Counted from the first letter of the stretch, positions 6,451 to 15,535 are shown. The stretch: DNA of 64,000 bases from Oscillospiraceae bacterium (GCA_902761635.1 CACWLG010000022.1:1-64000), one strand, 5' to 3'. Numbers and translations: made by a program. The notes: generated by a model not told the origin, from the sequence alone.

Positions 6451-7101
6451 ATGAAACAGCTCACCACTTACAACCGCGCCGCCGCTTACCTGAACACCAT
6501 CTTCGATCTGCTGAACGCGCGCTATTTTGAAAGTGCACTTTCAAGACCGATCATCACGATTCAGAGCACGCCCAAGGCTTACGGGCATTACACCCTTTAC
6601 GATGCTTGGAGTGTGGACGGCGACAAAGGAATGCGGGAAATCAACATCGGTGCCGGAACGCTGGCAAGGCCCATCGAAAATGTTGTTGCTACCCTGCTCC
6701 ATGAGATGGTTCACTACTGGAACGATCAGCACGGCGTGAAGGATTGCTCTCGTGGCAACACCTACCACAACAAAAACTTCAAGGCAAAAGCCGAAGCGTG
6801 CGGCCTTATCATTGAGCATCATCCGACCTACGGCTGGTCCATTACTTCCCCTTCTGATGAGCTCTTGGAGTTCTGCATCGACAATGACCTCCGTGAAATC
6901 CGCCTTTGCCGTAATGATGCCGTGATGCCTCGTGTTTCTGGAACTGGAACCCATGCGGGAACTTTTACAGGCGGAACGGATAAAAAGTCGTCCAGCACGC
7001 GGAAATATGTTTGTCCGTGTTGCGGGATGAGTGTACGGGCAACGCGTAATGTAAATATTGCTTGCCTTGACTGTGAAGAACAGCTTGTGCTTGTGGCGTA
7101 G
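6451..7101 (+). CDS. SprT-like zinc metalloprotease
   Basis: The 216-residue protein starts behind AAGAAGGGAGAACACAAA. It has the SprT core: a substrate-groove segment, HEMVHYWND (HExxH zinc motif, residues about 84-92), a later His-rich segment (TYHNKNFKAKAE), and a C-terminal zinc ribbon CPCCGMS...CLDC. SprT-like proteins act on DNA-protein adducts or are mobile-element accessory proteases. The TAG stop is embedded in the next gene's ribosome binding site (TAGGAGG), so here TAG clearly works as a stop. It is in an operon with the 7114 gene. Confidence 0.85.
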   Translation: MKQLTTYNRAAAYLNTIFDLLNARYFESALSRPIITIQSTPKAYGHYTLYDAWSVDGDKGMREINIGAGTLARPIENVVATLLHEMVHYWNDQHGVKDCSRGNTYHNKNFKAKAEACGLIIEHHPTYGWSITSPSDELLEFCIDNDLREIRLCRNDAVMPRVSGTGTHAGTFTGGTDKKSSSTRKYVCPCCGMSVRATRNVNIACLDCEEQLVLVA

Positions 7102-7113
7102 GAGGATGAGAGA

Positions 7114-7410
7114 ATGAATATTCTGGAAGCGTTATGGGGCGGCGGTGTCCGCCCCTGCGAGAGAACGGTGAAGCAGGGCAGCGAATATGACATGATAAGA
7201 AAAGAGACTTCAAACGCCTATGACCGCTTTTGGTCCATGTTATCGCGGGAAGAGAAGGACGCCTTCAACACATACAGTGAATTGAACAATCACCTGTTGA
7301 GCATATCCGAGGCAGACATATTTGCAAAGGGCTTTCGGCTTGGGGTCCAGCTCCTGCTTGCTTCGATCTGTCAGGAAGATACACAGCTCCCGCCACTCGA
7401 AGACCTGTAA
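7114..7410 (+). CDS. DUF6809-like small protein
   Basis: The 98-residue protein starts behind TAGGAGGATGAGAGA. MNILEALWGGGVRPCERTVKQGSEYD and the later FAKGFRLGVQLLLASIC resemble a widespread Firmicutes small-protein family of unknown function (DUF6809, from memory). The downstream segment before the recombinase gene contains no further ORF that I can support. It is probably co-transcribed with the SprT gene. Confidence 0.65.
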   Translation: MNILEALWGGGVRPCERTVKQGSEYDMIRKETSNAYDRFWSMLSREEKDAFNTYSELNNHLLSISEADIFAKGFRLGVQLLLASICQEDTQLPPLEDL

Positions 7411-7523
7411 TTCTTATAATATAAAGAATACGAACACCGGAAGGCAGAAAATATGCGGGGAAGTCAAAGACATACCGAAAAGGCGAACTTCCCCGCCTCA
7501 TAAATACGAACTTGGAGGCAGCT

Positions 7524-8087
7524 ATGAACAAAAGAACATCGGCTTTGACCACGGAACAATACAGGGAGATCATCACCGCCATGAAGGAAGGCAGCAGCTT
7601 TTTCCGTCCGAATGAACGCGTGGCGACAGCACTTGTGCTGGAAGGCAATCTTGGCTTGCGTATCAGTGATATTTTACGGCTCCGCCCTTGTGATATTGTT
7701 AATGATGGTGGACGCTTCCGTCTGTCCATTATAGAGCAAAAGACAGGAAAACAGCGTGTGTTTACCGTCCCGCTCGTCATTCAGCAGTATATTGAGAATT
7801 ACTGTCTGCGTAACAGCATCGGACGCACAGACCTGATTTTTCCCATCACGACAAGAGAAGTCCAGAAGGTTCTTGCTCTTGTGTGCAAATATTTAGGATA
7901 TGAGGGCATCAGCACACACAGCTTTCGGAAATGGTATGCCACAGAAATATATAAGAAGAACAGCTATGACATTGCCCTGGTCCAACGGCTGTTACAGCAC
8001 AGTTCCGCCGCCGTGACCCAACGGTATATAGGCATAGAGCCGCAGCGTATAGAAAAGGCAATCGAAGGGCATGCAGATCTGATATAG
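7524..8087 (+). CDS. Tyrosine recombinase, catalytic domain only
   Basis: The 187-residue protein starts at the ATG behind TTGGAGGCAGCT. The catalytic residues are in order: Arg in NLGLRISDIL, Lys in EQKTGKQR, HSFRKW (HxxR), LLQHSSAAVTQRYIG (His and the nucleophile Tyr). It lacks the N-terminal SAM-like and arm-binding domains of ordinary integrases, so it may be a dimer resolvase or inversion enzyme, or act with the second recombinase at 15536. It ends in TAG. Confidence 0.85.
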   Translation: MNKRTSALTTEQYREIITAMKEGSSFFRPNERVATALVLEGNLGLRISDILRLRPCDIVNDGGRFRLSIIEQKTGKQRVFTVPLVIQQYIENYCLRNSIGRTDLIFPITTREVQKVLALVCKYLGYEGISTHSFRKWYATEIYKKNSYDIALVQRLLQHSSAAVTQRYIGIEPQRIEKAIEGHADLI

Positions 8088-8158
8088 TATTGTTACATTT
8101 TCAATAATATGTACAAATTCCAGGCTCTACCAATTTTCTTTTTCTTGCATATATCCAG

Positions 8159-8187
8159 TTGCTTTTTACAATATACATGGGTATAAT
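8159..8187 (+). promoter_or_regulatory. Promoter of the small basic gene
   Basis: TTGCTT and TATAAT are separated by 17 bp, about 90 bp upstream of the 8278 start. Confidence 0.55.
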
Positions 8188-8277
8188 GACCCAACAAGTT
8201 GAGCCAAATACAATATATGGTGGTGATGAACAAAACAGCTTCTGGCTTTACTTGCACATTTTTATTGGAGGTATGCA

Positions 8278-8415
8278 ATGAAAAATTCTAAACAAACCAG
8301 TGCAAGAGCTGCATCCGCAGCATCCAAAGTTCTCCGCGACGGCAGAACCAGCAAAGCAAGTAAAACGGCTGCTGGTAGTGCCTTAGCACAACGCCCCAGC
8401 AAAAAAACTAAATAA
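8278..8415 (+). CDS. Ser/Ala/Lys-rich small basic protein
   Basis: The 45-residue product starts behind TTGGAGGTATGCA: MKNSKQTSARAASAASKVL... followed by SKASKTAAGSALAQRPSKKTK. This resembles a small, very basic protein family seen in many bacteria and mobile elements (pattern A-x-x-A-S-K-VL-x-D-G-x-x-SK-x-x-K-x-x-AGSALxQR). The role is unknown; its composition suggests nucleic-acid contact. It converges on the restriction cassette and shares its terminator. Confidence 0.65.
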   Translation: MKNSKQTSARAASAASKVLRDGRTSKASKTAAGSALAQRPSKKTK

Positions 8416-8423
8416 AACCAGCT

Positions 8424-8448
8424 GAGCGAGAGGTTTTCCCTCTCGCTC
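8424..8448. terminator. Bidirectional terminator
   Basis: GAGCGAGAGG pairs with CCTCTCGCTC around a short T-rich loop. It lies between convergent genes ending at 8415 and 8454. Confidence 0.7.
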
Positions 8449-8453
8449 GTTGC

Positions 8454-11393
8454 TTATTCTTCGACCTTCAAAAAGCCTTGCAGGAACGCGTTGGGGAAAA
8501 TAAAGGGTTTGACTGTGCCTGCAAAATCTACCTTAACAGATTTTGACGCTCCGCCTGTCAGATCCACAACAACACCATGACCAAAAGCCTTATGGAAAAC
8601 CTTGGTCCCGATCTTGACGCTGCTTTCATCGAAGCTGGGCTTCGGCGGGGTGATCGGCTTCGGCTTTTCCGGCTCTATCAATGCCGCAGATTTAATCTGC
8701 ACAGGAGCGGGCTTTGGAGGCTGTGCGGCTTTGATAACCACAACCTCGCCGTTTTTGCTCTTCTTTCCCTTCTTTTCCTTTTTAGGCTCAGGCGGAAGCT
8801 CTTCTTCCTCTTCTTCGTCTGGCTCAATCACAAAGGGTGTGTCAGGAATATCGGTTTCATCCACGGGCGGGGCCACAGTGCTTGCCTGCTGCTCCACGAA
8901 CAGCTCATCATAATCAATGACAGTATTGAACAAGCCAACCTTTTCACCCTCATGGCGGTTAATGCCCGTATAGCTCAGGCTGGAATCTTCATACCGCTTG
9001 AATTTATAAATAGCATCGTTCATCAGATCGGCGTTGAACACATTGAGGGAACAAAGAAGCTCAAAATCCTTCACATCCAGGCCCGTGACCTTCTTGAACA
9101 AGCCAGGCTCCAACTGTGTAATCACATCAACAAGCGTCTGTTCACGATAATCTGTCAAATACATGAAAACGGGAACACGCGTGGCAAACTTTATCAGCTT
9201 CTCTTGGATCTGCTTACGCAGGGACTTATACTGCTTCTCTTCTTCGGAAAGCTCTTTCTTCTCCTTATCGGTGAGCTTATCGCCCTTTTCTTTTTTTGCC
9301 TTTTTAACCTTGTCGGATTTGTTGATGATGGTTTCAATATCCTGGTTCAAGCTACGGAAGCCCTCAATCTTCATTAAAGCCTCCATAGCCGCCTCATTTG
9401 CCATGAGGCGTTTCAGGGTCTCATTATCCACATTGACCAGCAAGGCACTCTCCCAGCGTCTTGCCAGCAGCGTGGCAGAGGTTCCCGACATGGCATAATC
9501 CAGAATCTCCGCCGCGTTAATCTGCCTCATGCTGCTGCCGTCATAGGCGATTACAGGAAGGAAGCTGATAAACTCTTCCACCTTTTTTTCAGGGCTTTCC
9601 CCTGTATTGGGATTCAGGCGGCAGCTATAATCAGAAATCTGCTTTAAGGCACGATCCAGGGCAAAGTCAAAAACATAGACTTCTTCCTTCATGATTTCGC
9701 CGTCGATCTCCCAGGGGCTTTGTACGCGGAAAGCAGCCTGGAAATAGGTCTCAGGGCTTTTCAGGTTACGCAGCATGAAAATACCGGACCAGGGCTTTAC
9801 TGTCACGCCTGTTGTGAGCTTGCCGCAAGTGAGCGTGATTGTCTTTGTAGACAAGGGATCTTTCATGGAATGCTGGACAGGGGCAAGCGCTGCAAGGCCA
9901 ATTCCCGCTCTTGTGCCAGCACAGCAATTCACTATGTAATCACGGTAGAAATTGTTTTTTGCCAGGAGATTCCGCATAGCTTCACAGGAAGCCACATTGG
10001 GCAGGAACCAAATGGTATGACTGAGCACATTCAGGAGCCGGGCATCAGAAAACGGCATGGGAGGACGCTGTGCACCCAACTTCAACTCATCCACGGCGGT
10101 TTCCAGGTATGCACCGCGTATCAGGTCAAGCCACTTCTGGACATAATCTTCATATACAAAATGGGCATCATCGCCCTTGCCCTTGGCGGAGAAGAAAACA
10201 TTCAAATCGAACTCATTGAACTCCCCTTGCTCCGCGATCTGTCGGATGCTGTCCGGCAGCCGATAAGTCATCAGCACCATGCGAGGCAGGGAACGATAAG
10301 GATTGTTTTCCCCGATCCAGTTTTCCTTGGACCGCTGTTCGTCCGAATAGGTCCAGTTATAAATCTGTTCTTCAATGAACTCGCCGGAGTTCAAAGCACG
10401 GAATGGCGTTCCCGATAAGTAAAGATAAAAGCGTGTCGTGATCGGCAGCCAGGTTTCATCTACGGCGTTACCCGCTTCTTCCTGCTGGTATTTTTCCGCG
10501 TCAAAGTCACTGTCCGCCTCTTCGTCGGGATTATCGAAGAGCTTCTTCGCCCTGTCACGCCATGCACCGAAATGGTACTCATCAAAAATAACCAGGTCCC
10601 AGTTATCTGTATGGATAAATTCATTCTTTGCTTTGATGCCGCCGCTTTCGTTGGTCCCTAAAAGGTCCTGGAAGGAACCAAAAACGACTATGGGGCGTCG
10701 CTGGTCAGCATTGGCATACTGTTCATCCATGTTCAGGCTGTTGTCGTGAGCGTCCTTATTGGACACGAACTGCCAGCCCTCAAAATCCACATGCGTGAGA
10801 AGATCTTCCCGCCATGCGGATTCCACAGCGGGCTTGAATGTCAGGATCAGAATCCGCTTGAAGCCCATCTTCTTTGCCAGCTCATAGGCGGCAAAGGTTT
10901 TGCCGAAACGCATTTTAGCATTCCACAGGAACTTGGGAATGCGGGAAGAATCTTCGTTTTCCGTGGAGCGGAAGAAGGCAATCGTTTTCTCCACCGCGTC
11001 CCGCTGTTCAGGCCGCATTGGAAAATCTCTTGTCCGTTGCTCTTCATTCTCTGTACGGGTCTTTACTGCGATCCATGCCGCCCGCACATCTCTTTCCGTG
11101 CAGCGGAACCATTCGCCATCAGCATTCTCAAAACCATGTTTTAGCAGATAACGGTGAATATCATGGTCCATAAAGGAATCACCATCTTCAAACATGGCTG
11201 ACTCCTGGAACACGATTTTATATGGCTTTCCTCCTGGGCGGACTGTGGGATATTGCTGGGCTACCCGCTTCTCCACATCATGCTTGGTATAGCCGATCTT
11301 CAAAAGGCCCCTGTAAAGGGGATTATTGTCAGAATAGGCATAAATCATCGGATGGGAGTCTGGACGCGGGGGAAAGAAATCCATCTTAGGCAT
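8454..11393 (-). CDS. GIY-YIG (T5orf172-like) nuclease fused to DEAD/DEAH helicase
   Basis: The 979-residue protein starts at the ATG behind AAGGCGGT. Residues about 15-110 match the T5orf172/Mug113 branch of the GIY-YIG superfamily (IYAYSD...LLKIGYTKHDVEKRV...GEWF, the last giving the catalytic Glu). About residues 130-560 form a superfamily 2 motor: RFGKTF (Walker A), VIFDEYHFG (Walker B), YLSGTPFRAL (motif III). A charged Lys/Glu linker and a UvrD/PcrA-like C-terminal domain (KVFHKAFGHGVVV) follow. With two methylase genes just upstream it is the likely restriction subunit of an R-M or defence cassette. Confidence 0.85.
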   Translation of the reverse strand: MPKMDFFPPRPDSHPMIYAYSDNNPLYRGLLKIGYTKHDVEKRVAQQYPTVRPGGKPYKIVFQESAMFEDGDSFMDHDIHRYLLKHGFENADGEWFRCTERDVRAAWIAVKTRTENEEQRTRDFPMRPEQRDAVEKTIAFFRSTENEDSSRIPKFLWNAKMRFGKTFAAYELAKKMGFKRILILTFKPAVESAWREDLLTHVDFEGWQFVSNKDAHDNSLNMDEQYANADQRRPIVVFGSFQDLLGTNESGGIKAKNEFIHTDNWDLVIFDEYHFGAWRDRAKKLFDNPDEEADSDFDAEKYQQEEAGNAVDETWLPITTRFYLYLSGTPFRALNSGEFIEEQIYNWTYSDEQRSKENWIGENNPYRSLPRMVLMTYRLPDSIRQIAEQGEFNEFDLNVFFSAKGKGDDAHFVYEDYVQKWLDLIRGAYLETAVDELKLGAQRPPMPFSDARLLNVLSHTIWFLPNVASCEAMRNLLAKNNFYRDYIVNCCAGTRAGIGLAALAPVQHSMKDPLSTKTITLTCGKLTTGVTVKPWSGIFMLRNLKSPETYFQAAFRVQSPWEIDGEIMKEEVYVFDFALDRALKQISDYSCRLNPNTGESPEKKVEEFISFLPVIAYDGSSMRQINAAEILDYAMSGTSATLLARRWESALLVNVDNETLKRLMANEAAMEALMKIEGFRSLNQDIETIINKSDKVKKAKKEKGDKLTDKEKKELSEEEKQYKSLRKQIQEKLIKFATRVPVFMYLTDYREQTLVDVITQLEPGLFKKVTGLDVKDFELLCSLNVFNADLMNDAIYKFKRYEDSSLSYTGINRHEGEKVGLFNTVIDYDELFVEQQASTVAPPVDETDIPDTPFVIEPDEEEEEELPPEPKKEKKGKKSKNGEVVVIKAAQPPKPAPVQIKSAALIEPEKPKPITPPKPSFDESSVKIGTKVFHKAFGHGVVVDLTGGASKSVKVDFAGTVKPFIFPNAFLQGFLKVEE

Positions 11394-11406
11394 TAAAATC
11401 ACCGCC

Positions 11407-12987
11407 TTATTCCATGGGTTTAATCATGGATTCGATGAAGTCAATTTCTTCCTGGGTGAATCCATATTTATTGTATAATTTCGTATCGTCCCATTCTTTG
11501 GAAAAATCCTGCATAGGGACAAAAGTATATGTATCTTTGGCTAAATTTATTGATGATAATGCCTGCATCAGAAGGAATCGGGCGAACTTTGTTCTTAGGT
11601 AATTATAGAAATTATCTGCCTTGTTCTTATCCATCGTCGGGTATGCAAGGATATACGAGTCCGTACAAACTTCTTCTGGTCCCAAGAGTTGCATTTTAGC
11701 TATGACTTTGTACATACCTGACTTATCAGGTTCACCTGCATGCTCGCTCGTTACACGACTTATCATAACTTTATATTGGTTTATATAATTCTCGCCTTGC
11801 TGTACATCATTGCGGTTTATATATCCTGTTCCTTGACTGGAATATATTCTTACTGTACCAGGCGTTTTCTTATCAGTTCCTCTTGTGTTTGTTGGTAAGC
11901 CAAATGGATTCCTGGAACTCATGAGATTTACAATTGAAGGCTCTTTTTTTGCTTGGACTTTTTGAATAATTTCAATAGACTCATTATACCGTACAAAAAC
12001 AGGAAATTCGTTTAAGGCCCGATTTAATGTGATTTCTCGCCCATTCAAAATATTTGTTATTTCGCAGTCCGATTGATTGTCCCGTTCCCAAAGGAAATAA
12101 CATACTCCGCCACCAAGGCTCACCCCCGGGAAGCAATCCTTCGCATTCTGATAATCTACCAAACGTGTTATGCGGCGATCAGATAACATCGACGCACGAA
12201 ACTTGTCAAGCCCTTTTCCACCGTTGAACCACCTTGATGGGATAATCATAGTAAGGTATCTTGGTTTTAGAAGTTTCGCCTGCTCAACGAATTCATGATA
12301 GATTGGTTTGGCACTCGACCCATTCCCGCTATCACTTAGTTGGTAAGGTGGATTGCCAATTATTACATCAAATTTCATTCTGTAAATACCTTCTGGTTTC
12401 GTGGTATGAATCCACTCATACGCATGTGTTTCTAACGATTCTTCCCTATCATATTGCTCTTGTGACGCACCGCAGAAAACGCACTTTCCGTCCTTCCATC
12501 GGTGACTGATTCTTTTATAGCGGATATTACCGCTCTGATCGTTGAACCTGGTTACTGAGTATTCGCTATTGGGATATTTTGTGCAATACAGGCTTCTCCT
12601 GGATAGCAGACTGGTTAATTCTGTAATGGCAATACCATAGATCTGGTTATGGAAAATATGGTCAATCGTATTTTGTAGCCGTTTCTGAAACGCTATTTCT
12701 TCATCTGTAAGTGAAATACCGTCCCTCTTCTTCCGGTCAATTTCATCTACTGCATCTCTATATCCCGGCAATTGCCCTTCCAGGCAGCGTTTGGCGATCT
12801 CACGCAGAAACACACCGCTTTTGCAACCGGGGTCCAAGAATTTCGTGTTGGGATCGGAGAACAGTTCTTGTGGAAGCATGTCCAGCATGGCGTTTGCCAC
12901 CTCGGGAGGTGTGAACACCTCATCGTTGGAAAGGTTGGCAAGGCAGGACAGTACATCGGGATTGTAGCCTGTGATGATATTACTCAT
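11407..12987 (-). CDS. Eco57I/N6 adenine-type DNA methyltransferase
   Basis: The 526-residue protein starts at the ATG of ATGAGTAA, overlapping the stop of the upstream gene. SAM motif I is an unusual FLDPGCKSGVFLREI (normally DPACGSG); catalytic motif IV is intact (VIIGNPPYQ). The middle and C-terminal parts resemble the target-recognition region of Eco57I-type enzymes. Two close Cys pairs (CVFCG and upstream Cys) suggest an inserted zinc-binding element. Likely role: modification and specificity subunit of the cassette. Confidence 0.85.
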   Translation of the reverse strand: MSNIITGYNPDVLSCLANLSNDEVFTPPEVANAMLDMLPQELFSDPNTKFLDPGCKSGVFLREIAKRCLEGQLPGYRDAVDEIDRKKRDGISLTDEEIAFQKRLQNTIDHIFHNQIYGIAITELTSLLSRRSLYCTKYPNSEYSVTRFNDQSGNIRYKRISHRWKDGKCVFCGASQEQYDREESLETHAYEWIHTTKPEGIYRMKFDVIIGNPPYQLSDSGNGSSAKPIYHEFVEQAKLLKPRYLTMIIPSRWFNGGKGLDKFRASMLSDRRITRLVDYQNAKDCFPGVSLGGGVCYFLWERDNQSDCEITNILNGREITLNRALNEFPVFVRYNESIEIIQKVQAKKEPSIVNLMSSRNPFGLPTNTRGTDKKTPGTVRIYSSQGTGYINRNDVQQGENYINQYKVMISRVTSEHAGEPDKSGMYKVIAKMQLLGPEEVCTDSYILAYPTMDKNKADNFYNYLRTKFARFLLMQALSSINLAKDTYTFVPMQDFSKEWDDTKLYNKYGFTQEEIDFIESMIKPME

Positions 12988-13693
12988 GTTCCGCGATCCT
13001 CCTGTAATGAATGATGGGGTATTCTTTGATAGGCTTGGGAATAAATGCGTGGGCATCTTCGTCATATTCCCATTCATCATCAAGGGCAAGGGCGTATTGG
13101 TTTTCGTCTGTTGGCTTGGATGGCACTTTCTTTTCGTCCATCATTTTTCCAAGCTCAAAGTCCCGCCTCTTTACTTTGCTGTCATTGCGGGGAAAGCTCC
13201 ATTCCGGGAACACGATGAACTCTTCCGTGTCATTCCCCTGAGCATCGACCTTCCGCAAAGAGAGGGCATTTCCACAGAGAATGTTTTGGGACAGGACATA
13301 ACGGACGATTGTACGATAGGCGTCAGTGGCAGCCTTTTTACAGGCAGCGGTGTATTCTTCATCAAAAACTTCAAAAAGCCGTTCCCGACAGGCTTCCACA
13401 TTGTCTTGAAGCAGGTCCACGCCATACAGGCTCATGACGGCTTTCAAGGCTTGCAGCTCATAATCGTGGCAGCTTCCGCGACGCGGATAATACACACGCT
13501 TCACCACAGCCAGTTTCCGCCGCAGGATCTCCACCAGGAAATTCCCCGTGCCACATGCGGGTTCCAGGAAGGTGCTGTCGATCCGCTCCGTTTCCTGCTT
13601 TACCAGGTCCAGCATGGCGTTCACTTCCCGCTCTGCCGTGAAGACTTCTCCGTGATCCGCCACCCGCTGTTTGGATTTTATCTGTTGGTCCAT
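12980..13693 (-). CDS. Methyltransferase-like subunit lacking the catalytic motif
   Basis: The 237-residue protein opens RVADHGEVFTAEREVNAMLDLV and has an intact SAM motif I (FLEPACGTGNFLVEIL) but no NPPY motif. It therefore probably binds SAM or assists assembly without transferring methyl groups itself. Translation is coupled to the next gene by an ATGAGTAA overlap, so the two may form a heterodimer in which the partner supplies the catalytic site. The start follows a weak GGTGGG site. First gene of the restriction-like operon. Confidence 0.8.
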   Translation of the reverse strand: MDQQIKSKQRVADHGEVFTAEREVNAMLDLVKQETERIDSTFLEPACGTGNFLVEILRRKLAVVKRVYYPRRGSCHDYELQALKAVMSLYGVDLLQDNVEACRERLFEVFDEEYTAACKKAATDAYRTIVRYVLSQNILCGNALSLRKVDAQGNDTEEFIVFPEWSFPRNDSKVKRRDFELGKMMDEKKVPSKPTDENQYALALDDEWEYDEDAHAFIPKPIKEYPIIHYRRIAEHE

Positions 13694-13837
13694 ACACGCC
13701 CACCGCCTAAGATCCTTGCTATCTGTTCGTTAAACTAATAAGTATCTTACTACTTTTCGCCGAAGATAGCAAGAATCACTCAACTTTGTCTGAAAAGTAA
13801 GAAAGTTCTCTATACTGAACGGTGAGGGGTGATCTCA
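13694..13837. promoter_or_regulatory. Divergent control region of the defence cassette
   Basis: The region holds an imperfect inverted repeat (CTTACTACTTTTC at 13746-13758 against GAAAAGTAAG at 13792-13801) and a candidate forward promoter (TTGTCT, 19 bp, TATACT). It is the natural binding place for the XRE protein encoded at 13838. Confidence 0.4.
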
Positions 13838-14143
13838 GTGATCGGAGAACGACTTGCCGAAGTCAGAAAAGACCACGGTGATACGCAGCAGACGCTTGGC
13901 GAAAAGATAAATGTGACGAAATATACAGTTTCCAGTTGGGAACAGGAGAAAAGTGAGCCGAATCATGAGATGCTTGCGAAAATCTGTCGCTTGTATGGCG
14001 TATCATCGGATTATCTGTTGGGCTTATCCAATGTTGACCCCGCCTATGTCCGCCGCAGGGCAGAAAGTCTCAGCAATGAGGACTTGGCGATTCTGAAAGA
14101 CCTGGAAGAATTTCTTTCTTGGAGAAAGCGAAAAAATATATAA
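13838..14143 (+). CDS. XRE-family regulator
   Basis: The protein of about 101 residues starts at a GTG; GTG at 13838 is better spaced from GAGGGG than the in-frame GTG at 13829. The helix-turn-helix is clear (LAEVRKDHGDTQQTLGEKINVTKYTVSSWEQEKSEPNHEMLAKICRLYGVSSDYLLG), then a short helical tail. It is divergent from the methylase-helicase operon and therefore a candidate controller of restriction timing. A terminator follows. Confidence 0.85.
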   Translation: MIGERLAEVRKDHGDTQQTLGEKINVTKYTVSSWEQEKSEPNHEMLAKICRLYGVSSDYLLGLSNVDPAYVRRRAESLSNEDLAILKDLEEFLSWRKRKNI

Positions 14144-14153
14144 AAATGCGAAC

Positions 14154-14185
14154 AGGAGAACACACTATGGCGTTCTCCTTTTTTT
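14154..14185 (+). terminator. Intrinsic terminator
   Basis: AGGAGAAC pairs with GTTCTCCT, followed by seven T residues, just after the XRE gene. Confidence 0.8.
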
Positions 14186-14241
14186 GCTGTATTTCTGATA
14201 AAAACATGCTACAATGGGTAAAAAAGTAGGAGGGCGCAGCA

Positions 14242-15438
14242 ATGGCAGGATCGACAAACCAGGAGTTCAAGAAACAATTGCGCAAAACAGAGCAGGGCAC
14301 AGAAAAACGCCTCAACCGCCACGGCAAGCAGCCACATCAGAGGATGAAGCCTTACCTGATTCTGGATTTTCTTATGCGGCAGACGGATGAAGATGGTGTT
14401 GATTATAAAGGGGAGGCCGAGCATGTCCAGTCTGCATTTGATATTGCGGATTACTTGGAATCTAACTTCGGTATTAACGCCGACCGCCGTTCTATCTATG
14501 CCGACATTGAAGAGATAAACAAAATCCTCTACATGCTGCAAAACATGGAAGATGGCGAATGCCTGACAATTGAAGAGGTAGATGAAGAGTTCGCGCGCGC
14601 TGAGGAAGAGGGCTATCTTTCAGACCTGCAAACCATCCTTTATGACAAAACGCGCAAAGGCTTTTATGTCAGGCAGCGGAAATATGATTTGAATGATATT
14701 CGCCTGTTGGCAGAATGCGTTTATGCCGCGCGGTTCATAGACCAGAAGAGGGCAAAGAAGCTGGCAGATGTAGCCCTGAGCCATTTGAGCGAGGCGCAGG
14801 CAAGGAAAATCAATCATGATGCTTTCCTGGTAGACCGCACAAAAACCACCAATACAAATGTCTATTACAGTGTTGACACCATCAACGGCGCAATGACGAG
14901 AGACAAGAAGATTTCCTTCAAGTATCTCAAATACACCATCAACGATGTTAGCAAACAGGCGGAACGGCGGCAGGGAAAAGAATATGTTGTCAGCCCTTTC
15001 AAGCTCCTGATTAGCGACAGTAATTATTATCTACTGGCTTTCAGCGATCGGGACCAGGAAATGCGCACATATCGCGTTGACCGCATGAAGGGAGTAACAG
15101 AGCTGTCAGACAAAAGAGATGGCGAAGGGGAATTTCTCGCACTGGATATGGGTTCCTTCACACGCCGAACCTTTGGCATGTTCAGCGGGAACCGTCAGAG
15201 CATGACACTCCGCTTTATTAATCCTCTCCTGGACACGGCAATTGACCGCTTCGGCACAAAGGGCGTGCGATACAGCAAGGCCGACGATGCCCATTTTTAC
15301 CTGGAAACAGAAGTGGATATTTCAGACCAATTTTTTGCCTGGCTTTGCGGCTTCGGCAGAAAGGTCAAAATCATGGGACCAGATTCCGTTATCACGGCTT
15401 TCAGTGAATACCTGGATAAAATACGGTCTATGTATTGA
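14242..15438 (+). CDS. WYL-domain transcriptional regulator
   Basis: The 398-residue protein starts behind TAGGAGGGCGCAGCA. The N-terminus has a basic region and a winged-helix-like segment (QRMKPYLILDFLMRQTDE...NADRRSIYADIEEI). A WYL-type domain follows (FKYLKYTIND...YVVSPFKLLISDSNYYLLAFSD...RTYRVDRMKGV) and then the WCX-like C-terminus. WYL regulators commonly control phage-defence loci by sensing nucleic-acid ligands; its location beside the restriction cassette fits that role. Separate unit between two terminators. Confidence 0.85.
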   Translation: MAGSTNQEFKKQLRKTEQGTEKRLNRHGKQPHQRMKPYLILDFLMRQTDEDGVDYKGEAEHVQSAFDIADYLESNFGINADRRSIYADIEEINKILYMLQNMEDGECLTIEEVDEEFARAEEEGYLSDLQTILYDKTRKGFYVRQRKYDLNDIRLLAECVYAARFIDQKRAKKLADVALSHLSEAQARKINHDAFLVDRTKTTNTNVYYSVDTINGAMTRDKKISFKYLKYTINDVSKQAERRQGKEYVVSPFKLLISDSNYYLLAFSDRDQEMRTYRVDRMKGVTELSDKRDGEGEFLALDMGSFTRRTFGMFSGNRQSMTLRFINPLLDTAIDRFGTKGVRYSKADDAHFYLETEVDISDQFFAWLCGFGRKVKIMGPDSVITAFSEYLDKIRSMY

Positions 15439-15450
15439 AAGTGCACTTTC

Positions 15451-15486
15451 AAAGTCTTATCAAAGTTGTTATAAAGTCAAATAAAA
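15451..15486. repeat. Island-internal intergenic repeat, copy 2
   Basis: Closely matches 4347-4380. It is directly preceded by the palindrome GAAAGTGCACTTTC (15437-15450). Confidence 0.5.
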
Positions 15487-15523
15487 CCTGCAAGAAACTT
15501 GTTTGCTTCTTGCAGGTTTTTCG
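15483..15523. terminator. Bidirectional terminator
   Basis: AAAACCTGCAAGAA pairs with TTCTTGCAGGTTTT, followed by T residues, between convergent genes (WYL and integrase). Confidence 0.85.
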
Positions 15524-15535
15524 TATGTTTTTGGA

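Noticed and set aside
6532..6545. GAAAGTGCACTTTC palindrome shared by the sprT gene and 15437
   Set aside because: One copy is inside coding sequence; two occurrences of a 14-bp palindrome may be chance.
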